64,000 nt of DNA from Mactromeris polynyma (taxonomy: Eukaryota; Mollusca; Bivalvia; Venerida; Mactridae): assembly GCA_032209605.1 (NCBI GenBank), contig JASFXZ010000014.1:8018912-8082911 (forward strand), given 5' to 3'. Positions 34,805 to 46,668 of the stretch are shown piece after piece. How positions within the stretch are numbered: the stretch's first letter is position 1; every line of letters begins with the position of its first letter. The notes beneath the pieces are model-generated. The model ran no database searches, was not told the origin of the DNA, and saw only the letters and a program-made list of their open reading frames with translations. Made by a program: the position numbers and the translations under genes.

Positions 34805-36346
34805 ATGGATGTGAAACAAAACAATATGCATCCATTACCAACATCTCAACACTTGGACAGTACAAGAACAGACGAAGATATAAATGCTGCCGTCTCAAAT
34901 TTCCTCCAAAACGAGGGCACTAATCTTCATGGTAAGACATGGCAGGACACCACAGCAGAGGTCACACAATGGTTAGCCAGCCAGATTCAGCAAGAGAGAG
35001 AAGGCTGGAGACAGAAAACACGAGCAGCTATGCAAGAGATTGAAAATCATCGAAAAGAAGTTTTAAAATATCAAGGCACGATACAAGAGTGTGTTGAGCA
35101 AATGAAAATTGTAGCCGAATGTTGCAACTTGCCAGATGAAACAATTGATCTGATATCAAAGCAGGAGCCACGGAAATCATTGCCAATGTATATTGAGTGC
35201 CTCACGGAAACGTTGAACCACTTAATGGAGGACCGAATTCTTTGTTTGCAAATCTTGCGAACAGATGACAAGACCACACAAGCAAGTTTACCAAGCATGC
35301 TTAAGGCATACATTGAATCACTCAAACATCATGCAGAGAATGCTCACAGAGAAGCTAAAAGCAGACTAGAGTCATTAGAGTCAATGAATAAACATAGTGT
35401 GAGCGAAATGACAAAACTGAAGAAACAGATTCACAGAAAACAAGATGAAGTTGAGAAACTTCATACTAAGCTACAAGAAATTCAAGAAATAACGATGAAG
35501 AAATTTAAAGAAGTTAATGAAAATCAAATGGACGACAAGGAATTTGACGATCAAGCCTCACAAACAGACATACCTATAGCAACTGCTGGAAAGCATTCAA
35601 TGGGTCAACAGTCTCCACCTTCTTCTCTATACAGTGCACCAACGCCTGTACCAGCTGTCGATCAGAAAAATATTCAAATTTCTGCTGAAAGATTGTCAAA
35701 GTTGCGTAGAAGTGCTAAAAAACTTGAAAGTTCGTTGAATGATGCGCTCACACAAATGGATACCTTTCGTAAAGGCATGAAACCTACAAAGTCTAGCCAA
35801 TCCAATATGTTTGGTACACCACGTCCATTTGGCTTTCAGAACATGCCCGATATTCCGGCAACATTGAAGAAAGAGATGAAACTGCTTCCGTCACCAATGC
35901 ACATGTGGTCGACAAAATTTGAAATCAGTGGACCAAAGGTTCATGATGCAGAACTGGATCTGCTTAAACAACAAGATCGAGAGAGAGAAGAAAGAAAGAG
36001 AAAAGCGAAAGAGAAAAGAAGGGAGGCATTACAAAGAAGCACAGAACGAATAGCGAATCAACAAGATGCACCGACATTCAGATCTTTGATGAAATCTCTC
36101 GATGAACAAAAAAAGAATAAAACCAGGAATTTTAAACCAATGGGCCAAGTAACCAAATGCCTACGATGTAGTAAACTTTTCACACTGAATGACAATCATA
36201 AGAAAGCGTGTAATTATCATCCTAAAGGCAAGGAAAGAATTGAACAATACTCTGAAAGGGGGAAACTAGTAAAAGTGACGTATGTATGGAAATGCTGTAT
36301 GACTGGGCCCGAGCATCCTGGCTGTACGTACGGACAGCACATGTAG
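34805..36346 (+). CDS. Coiled-coil protein with C-terminal CHORD-like zinc domain (513 aa)
   Basis: A complete uninterrupted frame from ATG to TAG. Residues about 1-60 are polar; about 60-100 and 180-245 have heptad patterns (coiled coils); 260-370 is Ser/Pro-rich linker. About 385-430 is a charged, highly basic helix (QQDREREERKRKAKEKRR). Residues 450-513 form a Cys/His domain with C452, C455, C469, H472, C497, C498, C507 and H512. The pattern CxxC..F..N....C.YHP....W.CC.....GC..G.H strongly recalls the CHORD zinc fold, in which two zinc ions are held by six Cys and two His. In CHORD proteins that domain binds partner proteins. This arrangement (long coiled coil plus one CHORD-like domain, no CS domain) does not match the standard CHORDC1 layout, so the exact function is unknown. 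The coding part has no intron; an AG with a pyrimidine tract lies 49 nt before the ATG. Confidence 0.9.
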   Translation: MDVKQNNMHPLPTSQHLDSTRTDEDINAAVSNFLQNEGTNLHGKTWQDTTAEVTQWLASQIQQEREGWRQKTRAAMQEIENHRKEVLKYQGTIQECVEQMKIVAECCNLPDETIDLISKQEPRKSLPMYIECLTETLNHLMEDRILCLQILRTDDKTTQASLPSMLKAYIESLKHHAENAHREAKSRLESLESMNKHSVSEMTKLKKQIHRKQDEVEKLHTKLQEIQEITMKKFKEVNENQMDDKEFDDQASQTDIPIATAGKHSMGQQSPPSSLYSAPTPVPAVDQKNIQISAERLSKLRRSAKKLESSLNDALTQMDTFRKGMKPTKSSQSNMFGTPRPFGFQNMPDIPATLKKEMKLLPSPMHMWSTKFEISGPKVHDAELDLLKQQDREREERKRKAKEKRREALQRSTERIANQQDAPTFRSLMKSLDEQKKNKTRNFKPMGQVTKCLRCSKLFTLNDNHKKACNYHPKGKERIEQYSERGKLVKVTYVWKCCMTGPEHPGCTYGQHM

Positions 36347-36363
36347 CATTATGTTAGTTTTAT

Positions 36364-36369
36364 AATAAA
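36364..36369 (+). terminator. Poly(A) signal AATAAA of the 34805 gene
   Basis: aataaa occurs 17 bases after the stop codon, in the right orientation. The 3' UTR would be very short. Confidence 0.6.
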
Positions 36370-38437
36370 CATAAAGTGACGTACCATGTGACCACAGGTA
36401 CCTGAAGCAAATTTTTTTTTTTCTGTACGGACCATTACTATAATAAGAATATATATATATATTATAGTAATACATGTAGTCCATATATAGAACATCAAAA
36501 TATTTTGTTTCAAGTACCTGTGCATGTGACCATTAATCATGTGATTATGTGTAACAATAAAACTACCATCATTCTAGAACAAGAGCATGACAATACATAG
36601 TTCCTACATCTACAAAATTTACCTCCCTTGTTCTGAATTGTCGGCCATTTTGATAGGCAAATTTCCTTATAGTTTATGGGGGAATATAATGTAAACGATG
36701 ATAAACTAATCCGATATATAAAAAATAACTTATTCATTTGGCTCAGTAAGTTGAAGAAAAGTGGCTGACACATGTAAATTCTCTTGGTGTTTTCTCAATT
36801 ATCACATATTTGGAAATTACTCCTATAAGGGCATATCTGTTTTGCCTATCAAAATGGCCGACAGTTAAGAACAAGGGAGATAAAAACTTGATGTTGGAAC
36901 TTAATGTATATTTGATATGTGGAACTTGTGGTACAAAGAAGTTTAATTTTAGGTCCATTGAATTTCCGTTGGATGTCTAATCCTGACTATGTTTTCAATG
37001 CAATACCAGCATGATCTGAAAGATATTTTGTTGTTTGAGTTGTCGGATTGGAGAGCCAAACTAACATTTAAAGCAACTCAGAGTTGATTATAAGGCACGG
37101 CATACACAATTTATGAATAACCAATGAACCTATTGTTGTATCAAGTTACAGTGGAGTGGAGCACACCAGTTTTTTTCATATTCCATGTATTTTTGGGCAA
37201 ACTATTGTTTTATGCATTTACTGTACACATAATTTATATTTAGAAGAAATAAACCGCTATAATTATGTACTTTCAATTTACTGGCAAATCTTAGTGTATC
37301 AATACGTAACTGTGATGTCATGTAACTACAGTATAATCGGAGAATACCACATGCACATATTTTTCAGCTTTCACATTTATCCGTTTTTAGACTGGGGCAT
37401 TAGCCCCATGTCTTTAGTAACCGTAATTTTGGAAACAGCCGTGGCAGAGTTAGACACATTTGATACCACTCTTTGTATCACTACGCATTATTTGCTTACG
37501 ACCAATCAACATGTCGAATTGATCGTGACATCACTAACCGCCGTTCTACTTTCCTTCGTCTTTGATAAATTTGCAAATTGTTTGTATGGTAAAATAGATC
37601 TTCGTTTCCGAATCCATCGTGAGAATTTTATTTTAAAGTGAAATATCTGGTTAAGAATTATTGTTGAATTATTGTTTAAGTGTTTGTGGTTAAAATTTCT
37701 TTGGTAAGAGCAGCTTTTGTTAACGTAAAAAGAGAAATCGATGAATTGAGGGAGGACTATTTTTTATCGGAAACAAGTGCCCCGTTCGGATACATTTCTT
37801 GATGTCGTTGACTTCATGTTTGACCCCTGACTAGGTTACTATATATATCGTCGGTACGATTCATTCACAAACAATTTCCGCTATCATTCATAAAATTTGA
37901 CCGCTCGCAGTTACGAATTCACTATTTATAGACAACAAAGGAAATACCTTGTACCTGGACTCGCTTGGCAGACGAGTTGTAAATATTCTGAACTTGAAGT
38001 CGGATTCTGACCATTATTTTACTGCACACTGAATAGTCTGTAGCAAATTGTTAAAAAATAGCTGCAGTTACTGTTTATCTCTGTTGTATGGTTTAAAAAC
38101 AATTCATTCCGTCGCGGAATTATAAACCATTTCCGTGATTCTGTATTGTATTTCCGAACTGTACGGGAATTGCCGATATGTTGCGATTTGAAGGTAGAGT
38201 TCAAGGTCCAGCTAGTAGTAAAATTGTGTACTGAGATGAATAGAGATATCGAATGGAAACAGGCACACATAAACTGACAACCATACCGGATTTCGTATAA
38301 ACTTGGAAAATAATTTTCTCTAGTCGTCCCGATACATATATGCGTTCTGTGACTCGGAAGGAAATGGCAGTGATGTCTATGACTATGAGCCGAGTCTTCA
38401 AACTAAGATTAGATTAAATGCTAGATAAATGATGTAA
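36370..38437. other. No supported gene; one inverted-repeat element
   Basis: Apart from 36622-36874, this is AT-rich. The 161-codon frame at 37156-37641 starts at GTG and has an unlikely composition (many Phe, Ile, Cys, Tyr). I regard it as chance. Confidence 0.45.
36622..36874. mobile_element. MITE-like inverted repeat
   Basis: The arm at 36622-36662 (acctcccttgttctgaattg onward) is the reverse complement of 36832-36873 (ttgcctatcaaaatggccga onward), about 40 bp with few mismatches, around 170 bp. The right arm and its flank are also present once at 5395-5487. Confidence 0.75.
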
Positions 38438-38884
38438 TTTTTCGGCACAGCCGTACTAACATGGTTTTGCTAATTGCATATTCAGAGTTTTGTATACCAA
38501 TCAAAACTTACGTTAACCACCAAGGCAATTTCGCGCAATTTCTCTTCAATTTAAAAATATTTGTAACCTTGAAGCAGATTTTTTAACATTTTGTATTTCA
38601 AGATTTATCCAGTAAGTAGTGTTGTTATTCATCACCACTGGGAATTGTCCGGTGTTGGAATTAATAAGACTTTCTTGGTTTTATGTACCAGTCGCGAACA
38701 TTTATATTGTTTTAATCAGATAAATTGCTATGTAACAAGTTTATTAACATGGCTGTGTGAGTTCACTACTTATGCAGTAAGTAATTTTGAACTTCATTGA
38801 AACAGACTATACTGTGTCTATGACTAATCACACTACAGAGTTATTTATTATGCAGTCACATTCGGAACACCTCGGCATTATTGT
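38438..38884 (+). repeat. Dispersed repeat of about 450 bp, copy B
   Basis: Inverted relative to 28319-28768, which lies 9.7 kb away on the other side of the 34805 gene. A 79-bp piece of the same family lies at 3848-3926. Confidence 0.85.
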
Positions 38885-38930
38885 CTCTGCAGAATACTAT
38901 AATTTGCATTTTACAAAAATAGGAAGCCAG

Positions 38931-39165
38931 CCAGGCTAGCTCATTTGGTATAGCGATAGACTATCACCCAGCAGATCCGGGTTTGATTCCCACTTTTAGG
39001 CAGGTTATGTTCTTCAGTGACACTGGCTACAATAATGTCTTGTACATGTGGAGAAGTTGGCAGTACTGGTTGATAATTACTTCCAGGAAAACTGGTTAGG
39101 TCAATTGACCGCTGTATATGACTGGAAAAATGTTGAAAACCTACGTAAAACCTCATCAAATTAAT
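38931..39165 (+). mobile_element. tRNA-headed SINE, plus orientation
   Basis: The head has ggctagctcatttggtatag (A box) and gatccgggtttgattccc (B box). The body has catgtggagaagttgg and ggttaggtcaattgaccgct; the tail is decayed. Confidence 0.8.
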
Positions 39166-39922
39166 AAAGAAAGGGTTTATGGAAACCTATATCTTTTTCA
39201 GCTAAACTCGTGATCAAGCAAATGCCTGGGTATCTGTTTGACAGACCTGAACTGTATGTCGACGCTACTAGTATGCGGACACTATCCTATTCAGTGTATT
39301 GTGAACACTTCCGGGTTTTTAACTGGATGACAAACAGACAAAGTCTGATTGTGAAACGAAAACATTGGTGTCGTTCTCAAAGGGTATTACATCTAGGGCG
39401 CCCCAGTCTTTCTGCACTTTGATTTTTAATCCTAAGACTTCATTTCCAATTAAACTGATTTAGAATTTGCATACGTAAACCATAACGTATCTTATGAAAA
39501 TGAGTTATTTCACTTAATAACATTATATTAGATGTAAACACACATGCGCCATATTAATAGCAGAGTACTTACATGTATAACTAATGTTAATTTCCATAAA
39601 ACATGATGACAACAGGCGAAGAAAGGCGAAATTAGTACCGAGAGAGGAAGAAGAAACCTGACCCTTGCTCTGTGTTCACAAAGAATTAGTTTACAACATC
39701 AAGATCAAATACAGATTCTTTCAAACTTTGAATAAATTGTTGTGCAGAGTTAAATATACCACTGTAATAAATGTGATATATAAGAACATTTTGCAAATTA
39801 CAGAAGAATTCAAATTCCAATCTCATATTTGTTTAGAAAAAAGATAAACAAAAAAAATAAGATGAGACAGAATCAGCTCTGGGAACGACTGACAGTTGTA
39901 CGTCTTTTCCTTTTGCTGAACC
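39166..39922. other. Upstream flank of the DIRS-like remnant
   Basis: No confident gene. It could contain the left terminal repeat of the DIRS-like element, but I cannot pair it with a sequence on the right side. The short frame at 39210-39422 is not supported by anything else. Confidence 0.35.
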
Positions 39923-41700
39923 ATGGATAATCCGTCTCACACGGAAACTGGTATTAGTGACAATGCTAATTCTTCTGCTAATCTAAATGATAACTGTTGA
40001 ACTACATGGACAGAAAACTGAAATAAATGCATTGAGAGAAGAAGTGCGTGGAAATTCATTGTCAGTGTCGTCTGAAGTTAAACAATTCAAGACGGAGAAA
40101 GATATTCATTGGAAATATGAAGGACATAAAATTCAACACGAGTTTAATGCTGGACTTTCTGACAGTTTGAAACAAGAAATGGGCAATGCCCACAAACTAT
40201 GTTTTCAACCTAGTTATTTGTAATCAAGACTCAATTTGTATAATGAATACATGATGATCATCAATGCTGCAACGGTTTAGTAAAGGTGACCTTGACCTTT
40301 GAGAGAACGAGTCAAAAGCTATCCCAAGCAAGCTCTCCACATGTTCTTACTATACAACAAGTTTGATGTCAATATGATCACTGAAACTCAAGTTATTTGC
40401 TGGAAACCAAATTTCTAATTTTAATAATGGTAACCTTGACCTTTAGCGGACTGAACCAAAAAGCAATCCAAAGCGAGCTCTCATAATGTTCTTATTATAC
40501 ACCAAGTTTGATGTCAATATGATCAACGGAACTCAAGTTATTTGCCGGAAACCAAATGGCTATTTTTAGTAATGGTGACCTTGACCTTTGAGTCACAAGC
40601 GAGCTCTCCACATGTTCTTACTATACACAAAGTTTGATGTCAATACGATGAACGGAACTCAAGTTAATCACCGGAAAAACCTGGTTAACAAATCATGTGG
40701 GCTATGCAGAATGGTAAGCATGATTATACTATTGATATCTTAAAGGAATCATGCGATAAACTTAAAGTATGCAATAAACACATTCGTATTGCGGACACAT
40801 CCGAAGGAGGATGGGATACTGTCAGACAATATATCAGTAATCCATTGGCTTGTGATTCATATGACGAATCATGCATTAACAGAGCAGATGCTCGTAAAGA
40901 ACAAACAGCAAGTAAAGCAGTCCAAATCGACCAACAGATCCTCCATGTTGGGAGCCAGTGCAAACATGGGGAATTTTCGTTCCTAGAATTCTACCAACGA
41001 TTCCAGATATGGTTCCTTTCGTGACTTCACGACTCCACAAGGAACTAGAAATGTTTCCAACATTGGACCTAGCCCCGCATACATGTCTCTGTACTCCGAC
41101 TTTTACACGCGTTGTTCGTAACAGAGCCACCCACAAGCCTATAGTAAAAACCTGGGATTATGCCGCATGATTTTAACGGCACTATTATGGCGTGTTTATT
41201 ATCGACCGAACTGACTTTTGAGGGTGCGGAAAAACTGTAGCAATCTCTCACGAGTAGAAGCACACAAAAATCGAGGGGTCAAATGTTTATGTCACATTCA
41301 GTATTGGCTCAAGAAGGTGCAAATAATAGCAATATCGACTTAGTAGGGTAATAACTCTGTGTGCACAGCCTCCATAGCAACTCTCCCATCTTCTTATTTA
41401 ACAGGTGATTGATTCACGCAAAGCATATATCTGTTCACGAAAATAAGAGTAAATGCAGTGGAAAGACCGGCGGTGTCCAACTTCAATTTACTTTGTGAAT
41501 GGTTTAGCAGGACCTTGTACAGCGAGATGTGACGTCAGTGGCTGGACTACATTGGACCATGCTTTGGTTGCGGAGAGTTCAACCACATCAGACGTATGTG
41601 TCCCTACACAAGAAATGCTCAACAACCTGACCAACCCACAAAGAAATGAGATCAACCATGTGCAAGATAACCCAGATATTAATATGAAAGATGAGTAAGC
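39923..41700 (+). pseudogene. DIRS-like ORF1 (Gag-like) remnant with CCHC zinc knuckle
   Basis: The ATG at 39923 opens a polar N-terminus that stops at 39998-40000, and the reading continues one frame over as HGQKTEINALREEV, then DIHWKYEGHKIQHEFNAGLS. After an insertion (about 40180-40690) it resumes as MWAMQNGKHDYTIDILKESC, then HIRIADTSEGGWDTVRQYIS, wording I associate with ORF1 of DIRS-type elements of marine invertebrates. Further frame changes follow. At 41560-41601 in frame 1 lies CFGCGEFNHIRRMC, a perfect CX2CX4HX4C knuckle as in nucleic-acid-binding Gag proteins. At least three frame breaks plus an insertion make it non-functional. The family link is by recognition and not by search. 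Confidence 0.7.
40285..40680. repeat. Three tandem copies of a 130-150 bp 'gaccttgacctt' repeat inside the Gag-like remnant
   Basis: Each copy has a gtgaccttgacctttgag-type start, gcgagctctccacatgttct, acaagtttgatgtcaatatg and aactcaagttatttg. The block interrupts the Gag-like frame between the 'AGLSDSLKQ' and 'MWAMQNGKH' parts, so it inserted or expanded after the element did. Confidence 0.85.
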
Positions 41701-41719
41701 TAATTTTTTATGTTTTCAT

Positions 41720-41842
41720 TATGATAAAGATAAATTTACAGATGATTTTTATGAATACGAACAAGGCCAAAAAGATATCATTGTGAAAAACAGACTTCGT
41801 AATCATATAAACTTTTGGCAGAATATTGGTGCAAATAAGTTT
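41720..41842 (+). pseudogene. N-terminal stub of DIRS-like reverse transcriptase ORF
   Basis: The frame starting at 41720 reads YDKDKFTDDFYEYEQGQKD, then IVKNRLRNHINFWQNIGANKF. The second part fits the segment just before the polymerase core in DIRS-type ORFs (pattern like 'IxGRLxxxIxFWxxIGAxxF'). The frame then runs straight into the SINE part of the tandem exon array at about 41843; no fingers or palm motifs follow. The RT core is absent from the whole window. Confidence 0.6.
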
Positions 41843-42532
41843 AGAGGTTGTGGGCTCAAAACACCGGCAAATGTTCTTCCATGAAAATTTGACTAAAGGA
41901 ACTGCATCCAAAGTCATTTGACCTCCACCTCTGAATTTATGTTAAGAAGTTGTCAGTTTCTTGTGGAGGAGTTGTTTTGAGCACTGGTTGGTAACTCAGG
42001 AGTAATGGTTAGATCAAATGACCACAGAATATGACTAAAATACAGTTAAAAATCCTGACATAAAGCTAGAAAGTATCAGGTTTATAAATTTGTTGTTTTA
42101 ATAATATTCAGCAAGTAAAATCAGTTTATCTGGCACTCATGAATATTCAACCAGTCTGTACATTACCATCAGCGGAATACTGAGAGATACTTTCCATATA
42201 TTCATAATTATCATGTTGCCACCAGACAAGAATGGCGATGGTGCATGAATAGAGTGGTAAAGATGACTCAGTGCCATTTTAAGGTTGTTTAATTATATTG
42301 ACATTTACAGCATTAAAATATGTTGTGTAGAGTGGTAATAACACCCATGTATTATTTACAATAATTCCCTATTGAAATAACTATAGGTATATGTACTATG
42401 TGACAACACAACAAAACAAGTGTGAAAGAGATGATTGTGTTCAAATGGAGTTGAAATTTTTACTCGTAAAGAATTGTTTAATAAATTCAATGAAATTACC
42501 ACTCATGTCAGATCCTCTATTTATTGTTTCAG

Positions 42533-42762
42533 TACAACAGCCATCCCAGGGCTATACACCTGAAGATGCTCTGATTGAGAGGACACTGGGGATGCCACCA
42601 AGGGATGATTATGATTCATTAGAAAATGCTTCCCGTGGAAAGACAACTCAATTATATTCGGCTGATAGCATATAGATACTGGTTGTGTCCCTGATATAGA
42701 ACCAGAAGAGAGACAAGAACTACCTACATTATCAGAAGCAGCACAGTATAGGGAAAGATCAG
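42533..42762 (+). pseudogene. Repeated exon, copy 1 (frameshifted)
   Basis: Same exon as copy 2 but 230 nt long: one base is missing in gctgatagc-atatag, giving an early stop just after. Both splice sites are intact. Unless this exon is skipped, a message including it would lose the frame. Confidence 0.7.
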
Positions 42763-43017
42763 GTAAACAGTCTCAAAATTTAGTGTAGTAGAGATACATT
42801 TCTAGAATTACCCCAAAGAATATAACAATGTGTTTGTAGCTGCATACAGACGTGTCTGGATTATAGACACATCTGGCTGAGCTATAGTTGCAAGACTACT
42901 GTATCATGTAATCAAATGCAAATACATTTACAACAGGTGATTATGTAAATATACTAAGATATGACAACTGAAGACCTTATCAACAGGATGTTTTCTTGCA
43001 TAAGTTTGGAAATTAGT

Positions 43018-43290
43018 CCACTTGATTAGCTCAGTCGGTAAGCGCTCGACTGCTGATCTAGAGGTTGTGGGCTAAAAACACCGGCAAATGTTCTTCCATG
43101 AAAATTTGACTGAAGGAAATGCATCCAAAGTCATTTCACCTCCACCTCTGAATTTATGTTAAGAAGTTGTCAGTTTCTTGTGGAGGAGCAGGTTTAAGTA
43201 TTGGTTGGTAACCCAGGAGCAATGGTTAGATCAAATGACCACAGTATATGACTAAAATACAGTTAAAAATCCTGACATAAAGTTAGAAAG
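43018..43290 (+). mobile_element. SINE in unit 1 intron
   Basis: The head gattagctcagtcggtaagc has a good A box. The B box (ggttgtgggctaaaaacacc) is decayed in all copies. The body has gaagttgtcagtttcttgtg and ggttggtaacccaggagcaa. The SINE sits at the same distance after the exon in every unit, so it inserted before the tandem amplification. Confidence 0.8.
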
Positions 43291-43750
43291 TATCAGGTTT
43301 ATAAATTTGTTGTTTTAATATTATTCAGCAAGTAAAATCGGTTTATCTGGCACCCATGAATATTCATAACAGTCTGTACATTACCATCAGCGGAATACTG
43401 AGAGATACTTTCCATATATTCATAATTATCATGTTGCCACCAGACAAGAATGGCGATGGTGCATGAATAGAGTGGTAAAGATGTCTCAGTGCCATTTTAA
43501 AGTTGTTTAATTATATTGACATTTACAGCATTAAAATATGTTGTGTAGAGTGGTAATAACACCCATGTATTATTTACAATAATTCCCTATTGAAATAACT
43601 ATAGGTATATGTACTATGTGACAACACAACAAAACAAGTGTGAAAGAGATGATTGTGTTCAAATGGAGTTGAAATTTTTACTCGTAAAGAATTGTTTAAT
43701 AAATTCAATGAAATGACCACTCATGTCAGATCCTCTATTTATTGTTTCAG

Positions 43751-43981
43751 TACAACAGCCATCCCAGGGCTATACACCTGAAGATGCTCCGATTGAGAGG
43801 ACACTGGGGATGCCACCAAGGGATGATTATGATTCATTAGAAAATGCTTCCCGTGGAAAGACAACTCAATTATATTCGGCTGATAGCGATATAGATACTG
43901 GATGTTTCCCTGATATAGAACCAGAAGAGAGACAAGAACTACCTACATTATCAGAAGCAGCACAGTATAGGGAAAGATCAG
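43751..43981 (+). CDS. Repeated exon, copy 2 (77 codons, phase 1-1)
   Basis: Acceptor ttattgtttcag and donor AGATCAG|gtaaac bound 231 nt. The reading VQQPSQGYTPEDAPIERTLG, MPPRDDYDSLENASRGK and on to LPTLSEAAQYRERS is open. The exon starts with two bases and ends with one base of a codon, so copies can join in frame with Val at each junction. The segment is acidic, rich in Asp, Glu, Ser and Pro, and probably disordered. No known domain. It is placed upstream of the peptidase exon at 56193 on the same strand with matching phase; whether transcripts really join them is inference. Confidence 0.6.
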
Positions 43982-44232
43982 GTAAACAGTCTCAAAATTT
44001 AGTGTAGTAGAGATACATTTCTAGAATTACCCCAAAGAATATAACAATGTGTTTGTAGCTGCATACAGAAATGTCTGGATTATAGACACATCTGGCTGAG
44101 CTATAGTTGCAAGACTACTGTATCATGTAATCAAATGCAAATACATTTACAATAGGTGATTATGTAAATATACTAAGATATGACAACTGAAGACCTTATC
44201 AACAGGATGTTTTCTTGCATAAGTTAAGAAAT

Positions 44233-44509
44233 TAGTCCACTCGATTAGCTCAGTCGGTAAGGGCTCGACTGCTGATCTAGAGGTTGTGGGCTCAAAACAC
44301 CGGCAAATGTTCTTCCATGAAAATTTGACTAAAGGAACTGCATCCAAAGTCATTTGACCTCCACCTCTGAATTTATGTTAAGAAGTTGTCAGTTTCTTGT
44401 GGAGGAGTTGTTTTGAGCACTGGTTGGTAACTCAGGAGCAATGGTTAGATCAAATGACCACAGAATATGACTAAAATACAGTTAAAAATCCTGACATAAA
44501 GCTAGAAAG
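44233..44509 (+). mobile_element. SINE in unit 2 intron
   Basis: Orthologous in position to the SINE at 43018. The head here reads gattagctcagtcggtaagg. Confidence 0.8.
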
Positions 44510-44968
44510 TATCAGGTTTATAAATTTGTTGTTTTAATAATATTCAGCAAGTAAAATCAGTTTATCTGGCACTCATGAATATTCAACCAGTCTGTACATT
44601 ACCATCAGCGGAATACTGAGAGACACTTTCCATATATTCATAATTATCATGTTGCCACCAGACAAGAATGGCGATGGTGCATGAATAGAGTGGTAAAGAT
44701 GACTCAGTGCCATTTTAAGGTTGTTTAATTATATTGACATTTACAGCATTAAAATATGTTGTGTAGAGTGGTAATAACACCCATGTATTATTTACAATAA
44801 TTCCCTATTGAAATAACTATAGGTATATGTACTATGTGACAACACAACAAAACAAGTGTGAAAGAGATGATTGTGTTCAAATGGAGTTGAAATTTTTACT
44901 CGTAAAGAATTGTTTAATAAATTCAATGAAATTACCACTCATGTCAGATCCTCTATTTATCGTTTCAG

Positions 44969-45199
44969 TACAACAGCCATCCCAGGGCTATACACCTGAA
45001 GATGCTCCGATTGAGAGGACACTGGGGATGCCACCAAGGGATGATTATGATTCATTAGAAAATGCTTCCCGTGGAAAGACAACTCAATTATATTCGGCTG
45101 ATAGCGATATAGATACTGGATGTTTCCCTGATATAGAACCAGAAGAGAGACAAGAACTACCTACATTATCAGAAGCAGCACAGTATAGGGAAAGATCAG
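44969..45199 (+). CDS. Repeated exon, copy 3
   Basis: 231 nt, intact frame and splice sites. The translation is identical to copy 2 as far as I can read. The frame is also open upstream through the acceptor to a possible ATG at 44827, but the AG and the conserved position of the splice sites favour the exon model. Confidence 0.6.
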
Positions 45200-45450
45200 G
45201 TAAACAGTCTCAAAATTTAGTGTAGTAGAGATACATTTCTAGAATTACCCCAAAGAATATAACAATGTGTTTGTAGCTGCATACAGAAATGTCTGGATTA
45301 TAGACACATCTGGCTGAGCTATAGTTGCAAGACTACTGTATCATGTAATCAAATGCAAATACATTTACAATAGGTGATTATGTAAATATACTAAGATATG
45401 ACAACTGAAGACCTTATCAACAGGATGTTTTCTTGCATAAGTTAAGAAAT

Positions 45451-45727
45451 TAGTCCACTCGATTAGCTCAGTCGGTAAGCGCTCGACTGCTGATCTAGAG
45501 GTTGTGGGCTCAAAACACCGGCAAATGTTCTTCCATGAAAATTTGACTAAAGGACCTGCATCCAAAGTCATTTGACCTCCACCTCTGAATTTATGTTAAG
45601 AAGTTGTCAGTTTCTTGTGGAGGAGTTGTTTTGAGCACTGGTTGGTAACTCAGGAGCAATGGTTAGATCAAATGACCACAGAATATGACTAAAATACAGT
45701 TAAAAATACTGACATAAAGCTAGAAAG
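45451..45727 (+). mobile_element. SINE in unit 3 intron
   Basis: Same insertion as in the other units, nearly identical to the copy at 44233. Confidence 0.8.
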
Positions 45728-46186
45728 TATCAGGTTTATAAATTTGTTGTTTTAATAATATTCAGCAAGTAAAATCAGTTTATCTGGCACTCATGAATAT
45801 TCATAACAGTCTGTACATTACGATCAGCGGAATACTGAGAGATACTTTCCAATATATTCATAATTATCATGTTGCCACCAGACAAGAATGACGATGGTGC
45901 ATGAATAGAATGGTAAAGATGACTCAGTGCCATTTTAAAGTTGTTTAATTATATTGACATTTACAGCATTAAAATACGGTGTAGAGTGGTAATAACACCC
46001 ATGTATTATTTTCAATAATTCCCTATTGAAATAACTATAGGTATATGTACTACGTGACAACACAACAAAACAAGTGTGAAAGAGATGATTGTGTTCAAAT
46101 GGAGTTGAAATTTTTACTCGTAAAGAATTGTTTAATAAATTCAATAAAATGACCACTCATGTCAGATCCTCTATTTATTGTTTTAG

Positions 46187-46417
46187 TACAACAGCCATCC
46201 CAGGGCTATACACCAGAAGATGCTCCGATTGAGAGGACACTGGGGATGCCACCAAGGGATGATTATGATTCATTAGAAAATGCTTCCGGTGGAAAGACAA
46301 CTCAATTATATTTGGCTGATAGTGATATAGATACTGGATGTTTCCCTGATATAGAACCAAAAGAGAGACAAGAACTACCTACGTTAGCAAAAGCAGCACA
46401 GTATAGGGAAAGATCAG
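46187..46417 (+). CDS. Repeated exon, copy 4
   Basis: 231 nt, intact. The acceptor is ttgttttag. Replacements relative to copy 2 include R to G in NASGGKTT, S to L in LYLADSD, E to K in IEPKERQ, and LAKAAQ for LSEAAQ. No frame damage, so length and phase are conserved despite several amino-acid changes. Confidence 0.6.
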
Positions 46418-46668
46418 GTAAACAGTCTCAAAATTTAGTGTAGTAGAGAAACATTTCTAGAATTACCCCAAAGAATATAACAATGTGTTTGTAGCTGCAT
46501 ACAGATGTGTCTGGATTATAGACACATCAGGCTGAGCTATAGTTGCAAGACTACTGTATCATGTAATCAAATGCAAATACATTTACAACAGCTGATTATG
46601 TAAATATACTAACATATGACAACTGAAGACCCTATCAACAGGATGTTTTCTTGAATAAGTTTAGAAAT

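Noticed and set aside
37156..37641. 161-codon plus-strand frame
   Set aside because: Starts at GTG, shows unlikely amino-acid composition and no splice or domain support.
42391..42532. Upstream extension of the repeated exon to an ATG (MYYVTTQQNK...)
   Set aside because: The open extension lies before a good acceptor, is broken by a stop in copies 2 and 4, and is more consistent with intron sequence that happens to be open.
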